A DNA stretch of 64,000 nt from Sphingobium sp. JS3065. GTDB lineage: Bacteria > Pseudomonadota > Alphaproteobacteria > Sphingomonadales > Sphingomonadaceae. The position numbers and the translations under genes were made by a program. The stretch spans positions 930,001 to 994,000 of the forward strand of contig NZ_CP102664.1 in the NCBI RefSeq assembly GCF_026427355.1, read 5' to 3'. Positions within the stretch are counted from its first letter, which is position 1, and every line of letters begins with the position of its first letter. This document shows positions 46,216 through 55,589 of the stretch, piece after piece. The notes under the pieces are model-generated. The model searched no databases, had not been told where the DNA came from, and saw only the letters and a program-made list of their open reading frames with translations.

Positions 46216-47391
46216 TTGCCTCAGAGCAAAGTCCTGACGCGTTACGTGAACGCCATTTCAACGGGTCAGCTGCGCCCTGACGACGCCCAGCGGCAGGTCG
46301 CTCTGCGTTTCGGCAAGGCGGTTGCGGAATTGGAAGCACAGGCGCGCCGTCAGGGCCTCCTGTCGCGTTTCGTCAGGCGCAAACCCGATCCCGTGCGGGG
46401 AGTCTATCTCTGGGGAGGGGTCGGCCGCGGCAAATCGATGCTGATGGATCTCTTCTTCGACTGCGTCGAGATCGCCGGGAAACGGCGCGTCCACTTCCAC
46501 GAGTTCATGCAGGAGGTGCATGACCGGCTACGCTCCGAACGCGCCAAGGAGACCGGCGATCCGATATTGCCGGTCGCCGATGCCATCGCGGCCGAAGCGC
46601 GGCTGATCGCCTTCGACGAAATGATCGTAACCAATTCGGCTGACGCGATGATCCTGTCGAGGCTGTTTACCCGGATCATCGGACATGGCGTTACCGTGGT
46701 CGCTACATCCAACCGGCCGCCTCAGGACCTCTACAAGAACGGCCTCAACCGCGAACATTTTCTGCCATTCATCGCGCTCCTCAAGGATCGGCTCGATGTG
46801 CTCACCCTGGATGGGCCGACTGACTATCGCATGCAGCGCCTTGGAGGGTTCCAGACCTGGCACGTGCCCAATGGCGATGCGGCGACGGAAGCCCTGAGCC
46901 GGGCGTTCTTCCGGTTGACCGATTTTCCGGTCGAGGACCGGGAGCATGTTCCCTCCGAAACACTGGCAATCAAGGGCGGACGAGAACTGTTCGTGCCCAA
47001 GTCGCTGAAAGGCGTGGCCGTCTTCTCATTCAAGCGGCTATGCGGCGAACCGCGCGGCATTCCCGATTATCTTGCATTGGCCTACCGCTATCACACCGTG
47101 ATCCTGGTCGGGATCCCCGTTCTCGACGCAAACCGGAAATCGGAAGCGGCGCGATTCAAGACACTGATCGACGCCTTCTATGAAAATGGCGTCAAGCTGC
47201 TGGCTTCCGCCGATCGCGAACCCGACGCGCTGTATTGCGCGGCAGACGACGCCTTCGAGTTCGAGCGGACGATCTCGCGCCTCAACGAAATGGGATCGCA
47301 GGACTATCTCGCCCGCGGTCATGGAGTGAGCGACGAGGTCGCGCTCGCCGAGGTTCAGCGTCCATCGAGAACACAAAGGCTTATGGAATGA
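46216..47391 (+). CDS. zapE: Cell division protein ZapE (AFG1-like ATPase)
   Basis: A cytoplasmic P-loop ATPase of about 391 residues that associates with the division ring in low-oxygen or heat-stressed cells in E. coli. Walker A is WGGVGRGKS (about 68-76), Walker B is LIAFDEM with the usual D-E pair, sensor TSNRPP follows, and the C-terminal AFG1 region contains FKRLCGEPRG and DYLALAYRYHTV. TTG 46216 is preferred for its GGAGA site; TTG 46198 is also in frame. Mitochondrial Afg1/Lace1 relatives assist oxidase turnover. The stop overlaps a small downstream gene. Confidence 0.92.
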   Translation: MPQSKVLTRYVNAISTGQLRPDDAQRQVALRFGKAVAELEAQARRQGLLSRFVRRKPDPVRGVYLWGGVGRGKSMLMDLFFDCVEIAGKRRVHFHEFMQEVHDRLRSERAKETGDPILPVADAIAAEARLIAFDEMIVTNSADAMILSRLFTRIIGHGVTVVATSNRPPQDLYKNGLNREHFLPFIALLKDRLDVLTLDGPTDYRMQRLGGFQTWHVPNGDAATEALSRAFFRLTDFPVEDREHVPSETLAIKGGRELFVPKSLKGVAVFSFKRLCGEPRGIPDYLALAYRYHTVILVGIPVLDANRKSEAARFKTLIDAFYENGVKLLASADREPDALYCAADDAFEFERTISRLNEMGSQDYLARGHGVSDEVALAEVQRPSRTQRLME

Positions 47392-47522
47392 TTCCGAAAC
47401 CGGATCTCAAGCCGGCAGTCCGAAACAGCGATGTCTATCTGAACAGACGTGATGTGTGCCTCGCCGAGGCGAAGGAAATGTACGAGAAAGCGCAGCTGTT
47501 CGAGGAACGCCAAAGGCGCTGA
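47388..47522 (+). CDS. Small 44-residue protein coupled to zapE
   Basis: The ATG overlaps the zapE stop as ATGA. The 44-residue product begins MIPKPDLKPA and continues as a charged helix (CLAEAKEMYEKAQLFEERQRR). It has no family I recognise. Overlapping start and non-random composition support a real gene; the absence of its own ribosome site suggests coupling to zapE. Confidence 0.5.
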   Translation: MIPKPDLKPAVRNSDVYLNRRDVCLAEAKEMYEKAQLFEERQRR

Positions 47523-47624
47523 CGCCGACAGGTCATGCCTCGCGCCCTCTGTCGATGCCATCCACCGTCGATTACGGATCCCAAAAGCAGCCTGTGCCTG
47601 AGTGATCGCGATTGAGGGAGGCCG

Positions 47625-48041
47625 TCACGAACGGCGATCGCGTTCCCGCTCCAGGCATTGCCTGAAAGCTGGAAGGTGGCGCTCGCGCGAGGCGGCCTGC
47701 AGGTTTTCCATCACCTGGCGCGCCGCGGGGTCGTCGACCATCGGGATCAGCCGGTCGTAAAGCGCGATATTCTCGATCTCGCCCTGGACCGCGCTTTCGC
47801 AAGCCTGCGCGAGAGAAGCTGGTGCCGCCACTTTCCCCGTCCATGGATCGGGCGGTACGTCGATGCCCAGCCGGGCAAGCTGGCGCTCAAGTGCGGCGGC
47901 ATGGCGCTGTTCGGCCTCTATGATGTTGGAAAAGGGCCGGACAGGGCCGAACTTTTCGATCACGGCGGCATAGGTCGCCTCCGCCTTCCGCTCGTCTTCG
48001 AGCGCATCGAGGAGGATGTTTGCCAGCTTTGACGTAGCCAA
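47625..48041 (-). CDS. Ferritin-like di-iron domain protein (DUF2202-like)
   Basis: A 138-residue four-helix protein. Candidate metal ligands occur in repeated E-x2-H style segments: ALEDERKAEATY, EAEQRHAAALE, QGEIENIALYD and SRERHLPAF. This is the rubrerythrin/DUF2202 ferritin fold. It may store iron or reduce peroxide. It follows dps on the minus strand, with a strong hairpin between the two genes, so the pair may be separately transcribed. Confidence 0.85.
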   Translation of the reverse strand: MATSKLANILLDALEDERKAEATYAAVIEKFGPVRPFSNIIEAEQRHAAALERQLARLGIDVPPDPWTGKVAAPASLAQACESAVQGEIENIALYDRLIPMVDDPAARQVMENLQAASRERHLPAFRQCLERERDRRS

Positions 48042-48075
48042 GGTCTCGTCCTTTCAATGGCGGCAGTTCGCTAAC

Positions 48076-48110
48076 GGCCCCGGCCTCGCAGAGATTGCGC
48101 GGCCGGGGCC
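48076..48110. terminator. Strong GC hairpin between dps and ferritin-like gene
   Basis: GGCCCCGGCC and GGCCGGGGCC form a perfect 10-bp stem around a 15-base loop, 16 bases after the dps stop in the minus direction. It probably ends dps transcripts. Confidence 0.6.
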
Positions 48111-48126
48111 AGTCGTTGAGCGTGTC

Positions 48127-48606
48127 TTACTCTTCGAGCAGGGCGCGCAGCATCCATGCGGCCTGCTCATGCACGCCGATCCGTTGGGTGAGCAGGTCCG
48201 CGGTCGGCTCGTCGCTCGCCTTCTCGACCAGAGGGAACAGCGTGCGCGCCGTGCGGGCGGCCGCTTCATGCCCCTTGGCGAGGATGTCGACCATGTCGAG
48301 CGCCTTCGGCGGCACTTCCGGCGCGTCGGGCAGGGAACTGAGTTTGGCGAACTGCGCGTAGGAACCGGGTGCGGGCTGTCCGAGCGAGCGGATGCGTTCG
48401 GCGATCGGGTCGATCGCGTTCCACAACTCGGTATATTGCGTCATGAACATGGCATGGAGGCTGTTGAACATCGGCCCGGTCACGTTCCAGTGAAAGTTGT
48501 GCGAGGTCAGATAGAGAGTGTAGGTGTCCGCCAGGAGGCGGCTCAGGCCTTCGCAAATCGCAACCCGATCTTCCTCGCCGATTCCAATATTCACTTGTCT
48601 GGTCAT
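48127..48606 (-). CDS. dps: Dps-family DNA-protecting ferroxidase
   Basis: A 159-residue miniferritin that oxidises Fe(II) with peroxide and can coat DNA. The inter-subunit ferroxidase ligands are visible in SHNFHWNVTGPMFNSLHAMF (His, His) and NAIDPIAERI (Asp, Glu). The length and the single four-helix domain are normal. It helps limit Fenton damage when oxygen returns, in keeping with neighbouring peroxidases. Confidence 0.94.
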   Translation of the reverse strand: MTRQVNIGIGEEDRVAICEGLSRLLADTYTLYLTSHNFHWNVTGPMFNSLHAMFMTQYTELWNAIDPIAERIRSLGQPAPGSYAQFAKLSSLPDAPEVPPKALDMVDILAKGHEAAARTARTLFPLVEKASDEPTADLLTQRIGVHEQAAWMLRALLEE

Positions 48607-48628
48607 GGTCTTCTCCTTGATCGAAACT

Positions 48629-49417
48629 CTACTTCAGATCGCGTAGTCCCGCGAGCAGGGCGGCCCGCGAGATTTCACCGACATGGAGCGCACGGATCAC
48701 GCCTTTGCTGTCGACGAACAGCGTCGCGGGAAGCCCGGCCGAGCCGGTCGCGGCAGCTATGCGCAGGTCGCGGTCGAGATGGACGTGCGCCGCTTCAAGG
48801 CGCTTGCTGTCCAGCCACGCACGTACGTTGTCTGCATCCTCGCCCTGATTGACAAGCAGGATCGGCACGGCCGAGTGTGCCGCTTCTACGACCATCATCG
48901 GCATTTCACGCTGGCACGGCGGGCACCAGGTTGCCCAGAGATTGACGACGAACGGCTTGCCCCGGCGATCGTCGAGCAGGCTCGTTCCGCTGTCCAGCGA
49001 CTGGAGAACGATTCCTTGCGGTAGAGGTCGCTGCGCCGAGGCAAGGGCCGCTGCCGTGGCGCCGGATGTGACCGCGACGCAGCCCGCGAAGACGAGTGTC
49101 AAAGGTGCTAGGGCGCGAGATCGCCGTAGTGACACGCCCAGCACGATTGCGGCAGTCACCAGACCGGGGAGCGGCGAGAAACCTCCTTGCCAGACATAGA
49201 GGATGGTTGCGGGTTCGATGGCGAAGGCATGCCAGTTCTGCGCCACAAAACCCGCGCGAGCTGCAACGAGGCCAGCGAGCAATGCCCGCCACGCGGCCGT
49301 ATCGCAATCCACGCCGCGACGGCGGCCTATCCAGTTCGCCGCCGCCAGGAAGGCGATGATCCCGAGAATCGCGAACAGCCGTTCCAACGCGAGCGCGAGA
49401 GGGCCGATGGCAATCAT
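48629..49417 (-). CDS. Membrane-anchored TlpA-like thioredoxin with Lgt-like N-terminus
   Basis: A 262-residue fusion. The first 125 residues contain about three or four hydrophobic helices resembling part of prolipoprotein diacylglyceryl transferase, but without its full catalytic set. Residues about 130-262 form a TlpA-type thioredoxin domain with the redox motif WCPPC and a cis-proline in SAGLPATLF. It probably works at the periplasmic face to reduce disulfides, for example in cytochrome or oxidase assembly. Its start lies 12 bases after the cydX stop, so it is the fourth gene of the cydABX unit. Confidence 0.88.
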   Translation of the reverse strand: MIAIGPLALALERLFAILGIIAFLAAANWIGRRRGVDCDTAAWRALLAGLVAARAGFVAQNWHAFAIEPATILYVWQGGFSPLPGLVTAAIVLGVSLRRSRALAPLTLVFAGCVAVTSGATAAALASAQRPLPQGIVLQSLDSGTSLLDDRRGKPFVVNLWATWCPPCQREMPMMVVEAAHSAVPILLVNQGEDADNVRAWLDSKRLEAAHVHLDRDLRIAAATGSAGLPATLFVDSKGVIRALHVGEISRAALLAGLRDLK

Positions 49418-49429
49418 GATCCGTCGCGG

Positions 49430-49540
49430 TCAGGCCGCAATGTCCTCATCGGGATCGGCGTGGAATTCATGCCACATGCCGTTGAGGATACCGAACCCGA
49501 CGGCGAGGCCCACGCCCAGAATCCAACTGAAATACCACAT
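49430..49540 (-). CDS. cydX: Cytochrome bd small subunit CydX
   Basis: A 36-residue single-helix protein, MWYFSWILGVGLA followed by FGILNGMWHEF and an acidic tail. This is the CydX/YbgT pattern. It stabilises the haem centres of CydAB. The gene starts 14 bases after the cydB stop with an AAGGA site and is below the size usually predicted by default. Confidence 0.92.
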   Translation of the reverse strand: MWYFSWILGVGLAVGFGILNGMWHEFHADPDEDIAA

Positions 49541-49554
49541 GGAAAGTCGTCCTT

Positions 49555-50703
49555 TCAGTAATAGTCGGGGTTGGTGTCGACATCGCGCAGCGTGATGCGG
49601 CCGAACAGGACCTTGTAGACCCAGGCGGTGTAGAGCAGGATGATCGGCAGGAAGATCACCGTCACGGCCAGCATGATGAACAAAGTCACATGGCTGGACG
49701 AGGCGTTCCAGACCGTCAGGCTCGAGGCCGGGTCGATCGAACTGGGCAGGATGAACGGGAACATCGAGAGGCCCACGGTCGCGATGATGCCGATCGCGCC
49801 GATCGATGAGCCGCCAAAGGCCAGAACCTCGCGGCCCTTGCGGATGCCGATCCACGCCAGCAGCGGCCCCGCGAAGCCGAGGATCGGGGCGATCAGCATC
49901 CAGGGATGGGCGCCATAATTGTTGAGCCAGGCCCCCGGCGCCGCGACCGTTCCCGACAGCAGCGGATTGGACGGGCCGAGCGGATCGGCCGCATGGGTCA
50001 GGCGGAAGCCCATGCCCATTTTCGCGACCATGACCCCGCCCAGCGCGAACAGCAGGATCGACGCGACCGCCGCGACCTTGCCGAAGGCGCGCGCGCGGTC
50101 ATGCACGACGCCGCGTTCGATCTTGATCGCAAGCCAGCTCGCGCCGTGCAGCACGATCATGGCGACCGAGAGCAGCCCGGCGACCAGCGAGAACGGATGG
50201 AACAGGCCGAGCAGGCTGCCCTCGTAGAAGGAGCGCAGATCGCTATCGAGCCGGAAGGGGATGCCGGTCAGGACATTGCCGACCGCGACGCCGAACACCA
50301 GCGCAGGCACGAACCCGCCGACGAACAGCGCCCAATCCCAGCGCGAGCGCCATGTGGCATCGGGCTTCTTCGAGCGGTATTTGAAGCCCACGGGCCGCAG
50401 GATGAGCGCGGCGAGGACGAGGAACATGGCCAGATAGAAGCCCGAGAAGCTGACCGCATAGACGAACGGCCAGGCCGCGAAGATCGCGCCGCCGCCGAGG
50501 ATGAACCAGACCTGGTTGCCTTCCCAGGTCGCGCCGATCGAGTTGATGACGAGACGCCGTTCGGCGTCGGTCTTCGCGACGAAGGGCAGCAGCGCGGCGG
50601 TGCCGAGGTCGAAGCCGTCGGTGAGAGTGAAGCCGATCAGGAGGACGCCCATCAGCAGCCACCAGATCAGCCGGAGCGTTTCATAGTCGATGGGAGGTGC
50701 CAT
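49555..50703 (-). CDS. cydB: Cytochrome bd ubiquinol oxidase subunit II
   Basis: A 382-residue membrane subunit with about nine helices. It opens with the conserved LIWWLLMGVLLIGFTLTDGFDLG and has WEGNQVWFILGGGAIFAAWP near residue 60. CydB pairs with CydA and shapes the oxidase core. It lies 12 bases downstream of cydA. Confidence 0.95.
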   Translation of the reverse strand: MAPPIDYETLRLIWWLLMGVLLIGFTLTDGFDLGTAALLPFVAKTDAERRLVINSIGATWEGNQVWFILGGGAIFAAWPFVYAVSFSGFYLAMFLVLAALILRPVGFKYRSKKPDATWRSRWDWALFVGGFVPALVFGVAVGNVLTGIPFRLDSDLRSFYEGSLLGLFHPFSLVAGLLSVAMIVLHGASWLAIKIERGVVHDRARAFGKVAAVASILLFALGGVMVAKMGMGFRLTHAADPLGPSNPLLSGTVAAPGAWLNNYGAHPWMLIAPILGFAGPLLAWIGIRKGREVLAFGGSSIGAIGIIATVGLSMFPFILPSSIDPASSLTVWNASSSHVTLFIMLAVTVIFLPIILLYTAWVYKVLFGRITLRDVDTNPDYY

Positions 50704-50715
50704 GACCTGTTCTCC

Positions 50716-52302
50716 TTATTCGGCAGGGATGGGCGCGTAGCCGCTGTGGGTTTCGGGGGATGGCGCCGGAGGCCGATGCTGGTCCGGTCCCTTGCGGATT
50801 GCCGCCAGCATCAGCCGCACTTCGATGACGGCGAGCGCGCCATAGATCACCGTGAACCCGATGATCGTCGTCCAGAGCTGCGCGACGGTCAGGCTCGAGG
50901 CGGCAAGGAACGTCGGCAGAACGCCATCGATCGCCCAGGGCTGGCGGCCGATCTCGGCCAGGATCCAGCCAAATTCGATGGCGATCCACGGCAGCGGGAT
51001 GACCCAGACCGCCGCGCGCAGGAAGGTGCGGCAGAAGCGGCTGTCGCAGTTCAGCTTGCGGATCGAAGCCATCCAGAAGGCGGCGCCGAAGAAGGCGATG
51101 AAGAAGAAGCCGAGGCCGGCCATCACCCGGAACACCCAGAACATCACCGGGACATTGGGCACGGTCGACCATGCGGCCTTTTCGATGTCCTGGGGCGTGG
51201 CTTGCCGCGGATCGGCGACGAAGCGTTTCAGCAGCAGGGCATAGCCAAGATCGGCCTTGGCTTCCTCGAATGCCTCGCGCGCGACCATGTCCTTCTGGTC
51301 CACCTTCAGCTTTTCCACCGCATCATAGGCCTTGATGCCGTTCTCGATGCGGTCCTGCGCCCTGGCGACCAGTTCGAAGATGCCGGAGACTTCGCCCGTC
51401 AGGCTGCGCGTGGAGATGAGACCGAGCACATAGGGGATCTTGACCTCGAAATAGGTCTCGCGGTCGGCGACGCTGGGAAAGCCGACAACGGCAATGCCCG
51501 CGGGCGCGGGCTCAGTGTGCCACATGGCCTCGAGCGCGGCGAGCTTCATCTTCTGGTTATCGGTCAGCGCGTAGCCGCTTTCGTCGCCGAGCACGACGAC
51601 CGACAGCGACGAGGCAAGGCCGAAGGCGGCGGCGACCGTGAAGCTGCGCCGCGCGACCGCGACCCACTTGCCCTTGAGCAGATACCAGGCCGAGACGCCC
51701 AGCACGAAAACGGAGGCGCAGACATAGCCCGCGCTCACCGTATGGACGAACTTCGCCTGCGCGACCGGATTGAACAGCACCGCCATGAAGTCGGAGACTT
51801 CCATCCGCATCGTTTCGGGATTGAAGCGCGATCCCACCGGATTCTGCATCCAGCCATTGGCGACGAGGATCCACAGCGCCGATAGGTTCGAGCCGAGAGC
51901 CACCATGAAGGTGGTGAGCAGATGCCCGACCCTGGACAGCTTGTCCCATCCGAAGAACATGAGGCCCACGAACGTCGCTTCGAGGAAGAAGGCCATCAGC
52001 CCTTCGATGGCGAGCGGCGCGCCGAAGATGTCGCCGACATAATGCGAATAGTAGGACCAGTTGGTGCCGAACTGGAATTCCATGGTAATGCCGGTAGCGA
52101 CGCCCAGCACGAAGTTGATACCGAACAGCTTGCCCCAGAAGCGCGTGACGGTGCGCCAGATCTCACGGCCCGTCATCACATAGATGCTCTCCATGATGAC
52201 GAGGATGAAGGAGAGGCCGAGCGTCAGGGGGACGAACAGGAAATGGTAGAGAGCCGTCAGGGCGAATTGGAGGCGTGAAAGCTCGATCACAGCCATGTCC
52301 AT
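50716..52302 (-). CDS. cydA: Cytochrome bd ubiquinol oxidase subunit I
   Basis: The haem-bearing, quinol-oxidising subunit of 528 residues that reduces oxygen to water with high affinity and low sensitivity to sulfide and nitric oxide. Haem ligand His near residue 20 (LTALYHFLFVPLTLG), a second His in the FVHTVSAGY segment and the GRQPWAIDG motif are seen. The soluble Q-loop between helices 6 and 7 (about 255-390) is long, as in the E. coli type. ATG 52302 is used; an internal ATG two codons on is possible. It is divergent from cydD across a 90-base gap. Confidence 0.95.
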   Translation of the reverse strand: MDMAVIELSRLQFALTALYHFLFVPLTLGLSFILVIMESIYVMTGREIWRTVTRFWGKLFGINFVLGVATGITMEFQFGTNWSYYSHYVGDIFGAPLAIEGLMAFFLEATFVGLMFFGWDKLSRVGHLLTTFMVALGSNLSALWILVANGWMQNPVGSRFNPETMRMEVSDFMAVLFNPVAQAKFVHTVSAGYVCASVFVLGVSAWYLLKGKWVAVARRSFTVAAAFGLASSLSVVVLGDESGYALTDNQKMKLAALEAMWHTEPAPAGIAVVGFPSVADRETYFEVKIPYVLGLISTRSLTGEVSGIFELVARAQDRIENGIKAYDAVEKLKVDQKDMVAREAFEEAKADLGYALLLKRFVADPRQATPQDIEKAAWSTVPNVPVMFWVFRVMAGLGFFFIAFFGAAFWMASIRKLNCDSRFCRTFLRAAVWVIPLPWIAIEFGWILAEIGRQPWAIDGVLPTFLAASSLTVAQLWTTIIGFTVIYGALAVIEVRLMLAAIRKGPDQHRPPAPSPETHSGYAPIPAE

Positions 52303-52375
52303 GGCAAGACTCCTTGCGTTCCGGCCCGGCTTCCATGGGTGTCCTGAGTCGGTTGAAAAGATTATGATTATTCGT

Positions 52376-52391
52376 TACTCGTAATTGAGTA
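52376..52391. promoter_or_regulatory. Dyad at the cydD start
   Basis: TACTC-GTAATT-GAGTA ends one base before the cydD ATG, inside the cydA-cydD divergent promoter. A dimeric regulator bound here would block cydD and perhaps affect cydA. It has the same 5-6-5 layout as the dyad at 33009 but a different sequence. Confidence 0.45.
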
Positions 52392-52392
52392 T

Positions 52393-53976
52393 ATGAGCAA
52401 CCCGTTAGATAGACAGGCTGCGGCCCTTTTCTGGATCGGCGACAGCGGCGCGGCGATCCTCATGGCGGCGGCGCTGGCCGGAGCCGTGGCATCAATGGAG
52501 CAAGGGGCGGGGCAGGGCCATCTTGCGCTTGCCGCGGGCGGACTGATAGCCGCCGCCCTGCTTCGCGCCGGGATGCAGATCGGTGCGACCAACGCCGGCG
52601 AAGCGGCTGCTATGCGCGTCAAGACGAACTGGCGCCAGCGGGTGTATCCAGGCATTCTCGTCGCCGCGCCGGGGGATCGCCGGATGCTGGGCGAGGCGGT
52701 CGCCGATGCCGTCGACCGGATCGAGGACCTGGGCGGCTTCCATGCCCGCTTCCTGCCGCTGCGCCGCGCCGCGGTCCTGTCCCCGCTCATAATCGCGATT
52801 GCTGCCGTATTTGGGAGCTGGGTCGCCGGCGTGATCATGCTCGCGACGCTGATTCCCTTTGCCATGGGCATGGCGCTCGCAGGAACGGCGGCCGCGCGGG
52901 CCGCCGCGCGCCAGCTCGATGCGCTGAGTCGCCTGTCGGGCCTGTTCGTCGACCGGGTGCGCGCGCTCCCGGTGATCGTCGCCTTCGCCGCGCAGGACCG
53001 TATCGGCCGCCACCTTGCCGACGCTACCCGCGAGGTCGCCGCGCGCACGATCGATGTGCTCAAGGTCGCCTTCGTGTCGAGCGCGATCATCGAGTTCTTC
53101 GCGGCGCTGTCGGTGGCGCTGGTCGCGCTCTATTGCGGCTTCAACCTGCTCGGCATCCTGCCCTTTCCGGCTCCCGAAAAGCTGACCCTGGGCCAAGCCC
53201 TGTTTGTTCTTGTCCTCGCGCCGGAATTCTATCTTCCCATGCGCCGCCTTGCCGCCGCCTATCACGACAAGCAGGTCGGGGAGGCTGCGGTGGAACGCCT
53301 TGAAGCGCTCGCGCCCGCTTCTCCGCCCGCGCCGAAACCCGCGATCGAAGGGCCGCCAGCGCTGCGCTTTGACGGCGTGGTGATCGACTATGGCGAGACG
53401 GCCATCGGTCCCTTCACGCTGGATATCCCGGCGGGCACCAGCCTTGCCCTGCGCGGAAGCACCGGGGTCGGCAAATCGAGCCTGCTCCATGCGCTGCTGG
53501 GGCTGGCCCCCATTGGTGGGGGACGGATTCTGGTTGACGGCCGGGATGCGGCCGAGGTTGCGCTTCCCGGCCATGTCGGCTGGGCGGGCCAGACGGTTGC
53601 GTTCGTCCCGGGCACGCTGGCCGACAATATCCGTCTTGCGCGTCCCGATGCCGACGATGCGGCAGTCGAAGCCGTGGCCCATCTGGCAGGCCTTGGGCCG
53701 ATGATCGAAGCGCGCGGACAGGGATTGGCCTTGCCGCTCGATCATCGCGGGTCGGGCCTGTCCGGTGGGGAACGCCGGCGCGTCGGCATCGCGCGCGTGT
53801 TGCTCAAGGACGCGCCGCTCTGGCTGCTCGACGAACCGACCGCGGATCTCGACGCGGGATCGGCGGCCGACATCGCCGGGATACTGGCGTCCGCCGCAAA
53901 GGGCCGCACGGTCCTGATAGTGACGCACAGCGCCGAGCTGGCCGCGATCGCCACCAAAGAAATGGTGCTTTCATGA
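52393..53976 (+). CDS. cydD: Thiol-exporting ABC transporter subunit CydD
   Basis: A 527-residue ABC half-transporter with an N-terminal six-helix domain (about 1-310) and a C-terminal ATPase: Walker A GSTGVGKSS (about 355), signature GLSGGERRRVG, Walker B LWLLDEPTADLD. With CydC it exports glutathione and cysteine to the periplasm, needed to assemble cytochrome bd. No clear ribosome site precedes ATG 52393, so the message may be leaderless or start just upstream. The stop overlaps the cydC ATG. Confidence 0.94.
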   Translation: MSNPLDRQAAALFWIGDSGAAILMAAALAGAVASMEQGAGQGHLALAAGGLIAAALLRAGMQIGATNAGEAAAMRVKTNWRQRVYPGILVAAPGDRRMLGEAVADAVDRIEDLGGFHARFLPLRRAAVLSPLIIAIAAVFGSWVAGVIMLATLIPFAMGMALAGTAAARAAARQLDALSRLSGLFVDRVRALPVIVAFAAQDRIGRHLADATREVAARTIDVLKVAFVSSAIIEFFAALSVALVALYCGFNLLGILPFPAPEKLTLGQALFVLVLAPEFYLPMRRLAAAYHDKQVGEAAVERLEALAPASPPAPKPAIEGPPALRFDGVVIDYGETAIGPFTLDIPAGTSLALRGSTGVGKSSLLHALLGLAPIGGGRILVDGRDAAEVALPGHVGWAGQTVAFVPGTLADNIRLARPDADDAAVEAVAHLAGLGPMIEARGQGLALPLDHRGSGLSGGERRRVGIARVLLKDAPLWLLDEPTADLDAGSAADIAGILASAAKGRTVLIVTHSAELAAIATKEMVLS

Positions 53977-55589
53977 GCCGCGCGGATATGGACCTGCTGC
54001 TCGCTGAAGCTATCGGCCCCGAACGCCGCGCCTTCCGAATCGCGGGCTTGCTTGCCTCCGCTGCGACAATCGCCGCGGTCCTGCTGCTGGGCCTGTCTGG
54101 ATGGTTCATCACCGGCGCGGCACTGGCCGGGCTGGGCGGCGTGTTGGCCGCGCAGGGTTTCAACTACCTGGTGCCGAGCGCGATGATCAGGCTGCTCGCG
54201 ATCGTAAGGACGACGGCGCGTTACGGCGAACGGCTCTATGGCCACCGCGCGGCCTTGATGGCGCTCGCCGCGGTTCGCGCGCGCCTGTTCGACCGCATCC
54301 TGTCGGTGCGCGACGTGCGGGCCGTATCGGCGGGCGATGCCGTGACGCGGCTCGTGCAGGACATCGGCGCGCTGGAGGACAATCTGGTCCGTAAGCCGGC
54401 ATTGCCCGCCGCGTTCGCCGGCGCTGCCATCGGCCTTGCCCTTGCGTGGCTGGCCAGCCCCTGGACGAGCCTTGCCTTGCTGGCGTTGCTTGCCGGTCTT
54501 GTCCTCTGGGCGCATCTGGCGACCCCCCGCCTGCTGGCGAGCGCCGCGACCGATATGGCGGAGGCGCTGGCGCGGCTCAAGGCGAGCATGGTGGACTATG
54601 CCGCCGCTTCGCCCGAAATCCTTGCCTACGATCTCGCTCCGGCGATCGGGCGAAGCCTCGCGGTCGAGACGGCCGAGTTGGACAGCGCGCGACCTCGGTT
54701 CGCGCGCGGCGAAGCGATCATCGATGCGGGCCTCGTGTTGGGTGGGGGCATCGCCATGGGCGCGATGCTGATCTTCTCCCATGCCTCCCTGCCGGTGACG
54801 GTCCTTGCCGTGCTGGCGGCGGCGGGCGCGATCGAAGCGCTTTCCGGCTATGTGCGCGGGGTGTCGCGCGGCGCGCTGGTCGCGGCCGCCCTCTCGCGAT
54901 TGGAGGGCATGGCGGGTCAACCGTCTGCGCCTGTCCGAAAGGCGACGGCATCCATGGCGCCCGCGCGGACCATTGCCTTTGACCGGGACGGCATGAATAT
55001 CCGGATCATGGCGGGCGAGCGCTTGGGGATTTCAGGCAAATCCGGCAGCGGCAAGACCAGCCTTCTGGAAACGCTCGCTGGTATTCGGCCCGCTGGCGAG
55101 CATTGCGGCATTGCTCTTGATGACCAGCTTCTTGCTTCCCTGCCGTCCGAGGACGTGCGAGCGGCATTCGCGCTCTCGCCCCAGGATGCCCAGCTCCTGT
55201 CGGGAACCATCCGCGACAATTTGCGTGTGGCGCGCCCCGGCCTCAGCGACGAACGGCTTTGGGCGGCGCTGGAAGTCGCCTGCCTCGCTGTCGATATTCG
55301 CGCGATGCCGCATGGGCTTGACCAATGGGTCGGCGACGGCGGAGCGCGGTTGTCGGGCGGCCAGCGCAAGCGGTTGTCGATCGCCCGCGCCTTGCTTGCC
55401 GGCAGGCCGTGGCTGCTGCTCGACGAGCCGAGCGAGGGGTTGGACATGGCGACGGAGGCGCGGCTTGCGGGCCACCTCGACGCGTGGCTTCGCGAGACAG
55501 GGACCGGAGTCGTGGTGGTGAGTCATCGACCGATTTTCTTGAGTCTCGTCGGCAAGGGTCGAACAATCAACTTGAAGGATCGCCGCTAA
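53973..55589 (+). CDS. cydC: Thiol-exporting ABC transporter subunit CydC
   Basis: The 538-residue partner of CydD. Six membrane helices (about 15-310) precede an ATPase with Walker A GKSGSGKTS (about 353), the Q-loop FALSPQDAQL, the signature RLSGGQRKRLS and Walker B LLLDEPSEGLD. Overlap with cydD (ATGA) shows coupled synthesis of the heterodimer. Confidence 0.94.
   Translation: MSRADMDLLLAEAIGPERRAFRIAGLLASAATIAAVLLLGLSGWFITGAALAGLGGVLAAQGFNYLVPSAMIRLLAIVRTTARYGERLYGHRAALMALAAVRARLFDRILSVRDVRAVSAGDAVTRLVQDIGALEDNLVRKPALPAAFAGAAIGLALAWLASPWTSLALLALLAGLVLWAHLATPRLLASAATDMAEALARLKASMVDYAAASPEILAYDLAPAIGRSLAVETAELDSARPRFARGEAIIDAGLVLGGGIAMGAMLIFSHASLPVTVLAVLAAAGAIEALSGYVRGVSRGALVAAALSRLEGMAGQPSAPVRKATASMAPARTIAFDRDGMNIRIMAGERLGISGKSGSGKTSLLETLAGIRPAGEHCGIALDDQLLASLPSEDVRAAFALSPQDAQLLSGTIRDNLRVARPGLSDERLWAALEVACLAVDIRAMPHGLDQWVGDGGARLSGGQRKRLSIARALLAGRPWLLLDEPSEGLDMATEARLAGHLDAWLRETGTGVVVVSHRPIFLSLVGKGRTINLKDRR

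Noticed and set aside
49906..51885. 659-codon open frame on the plus strand
   Set aside because: Antisense to cydB and cydA; composition is repetitive Asp/Arg/Glu typical of shadow frames in GC-rich DNA.
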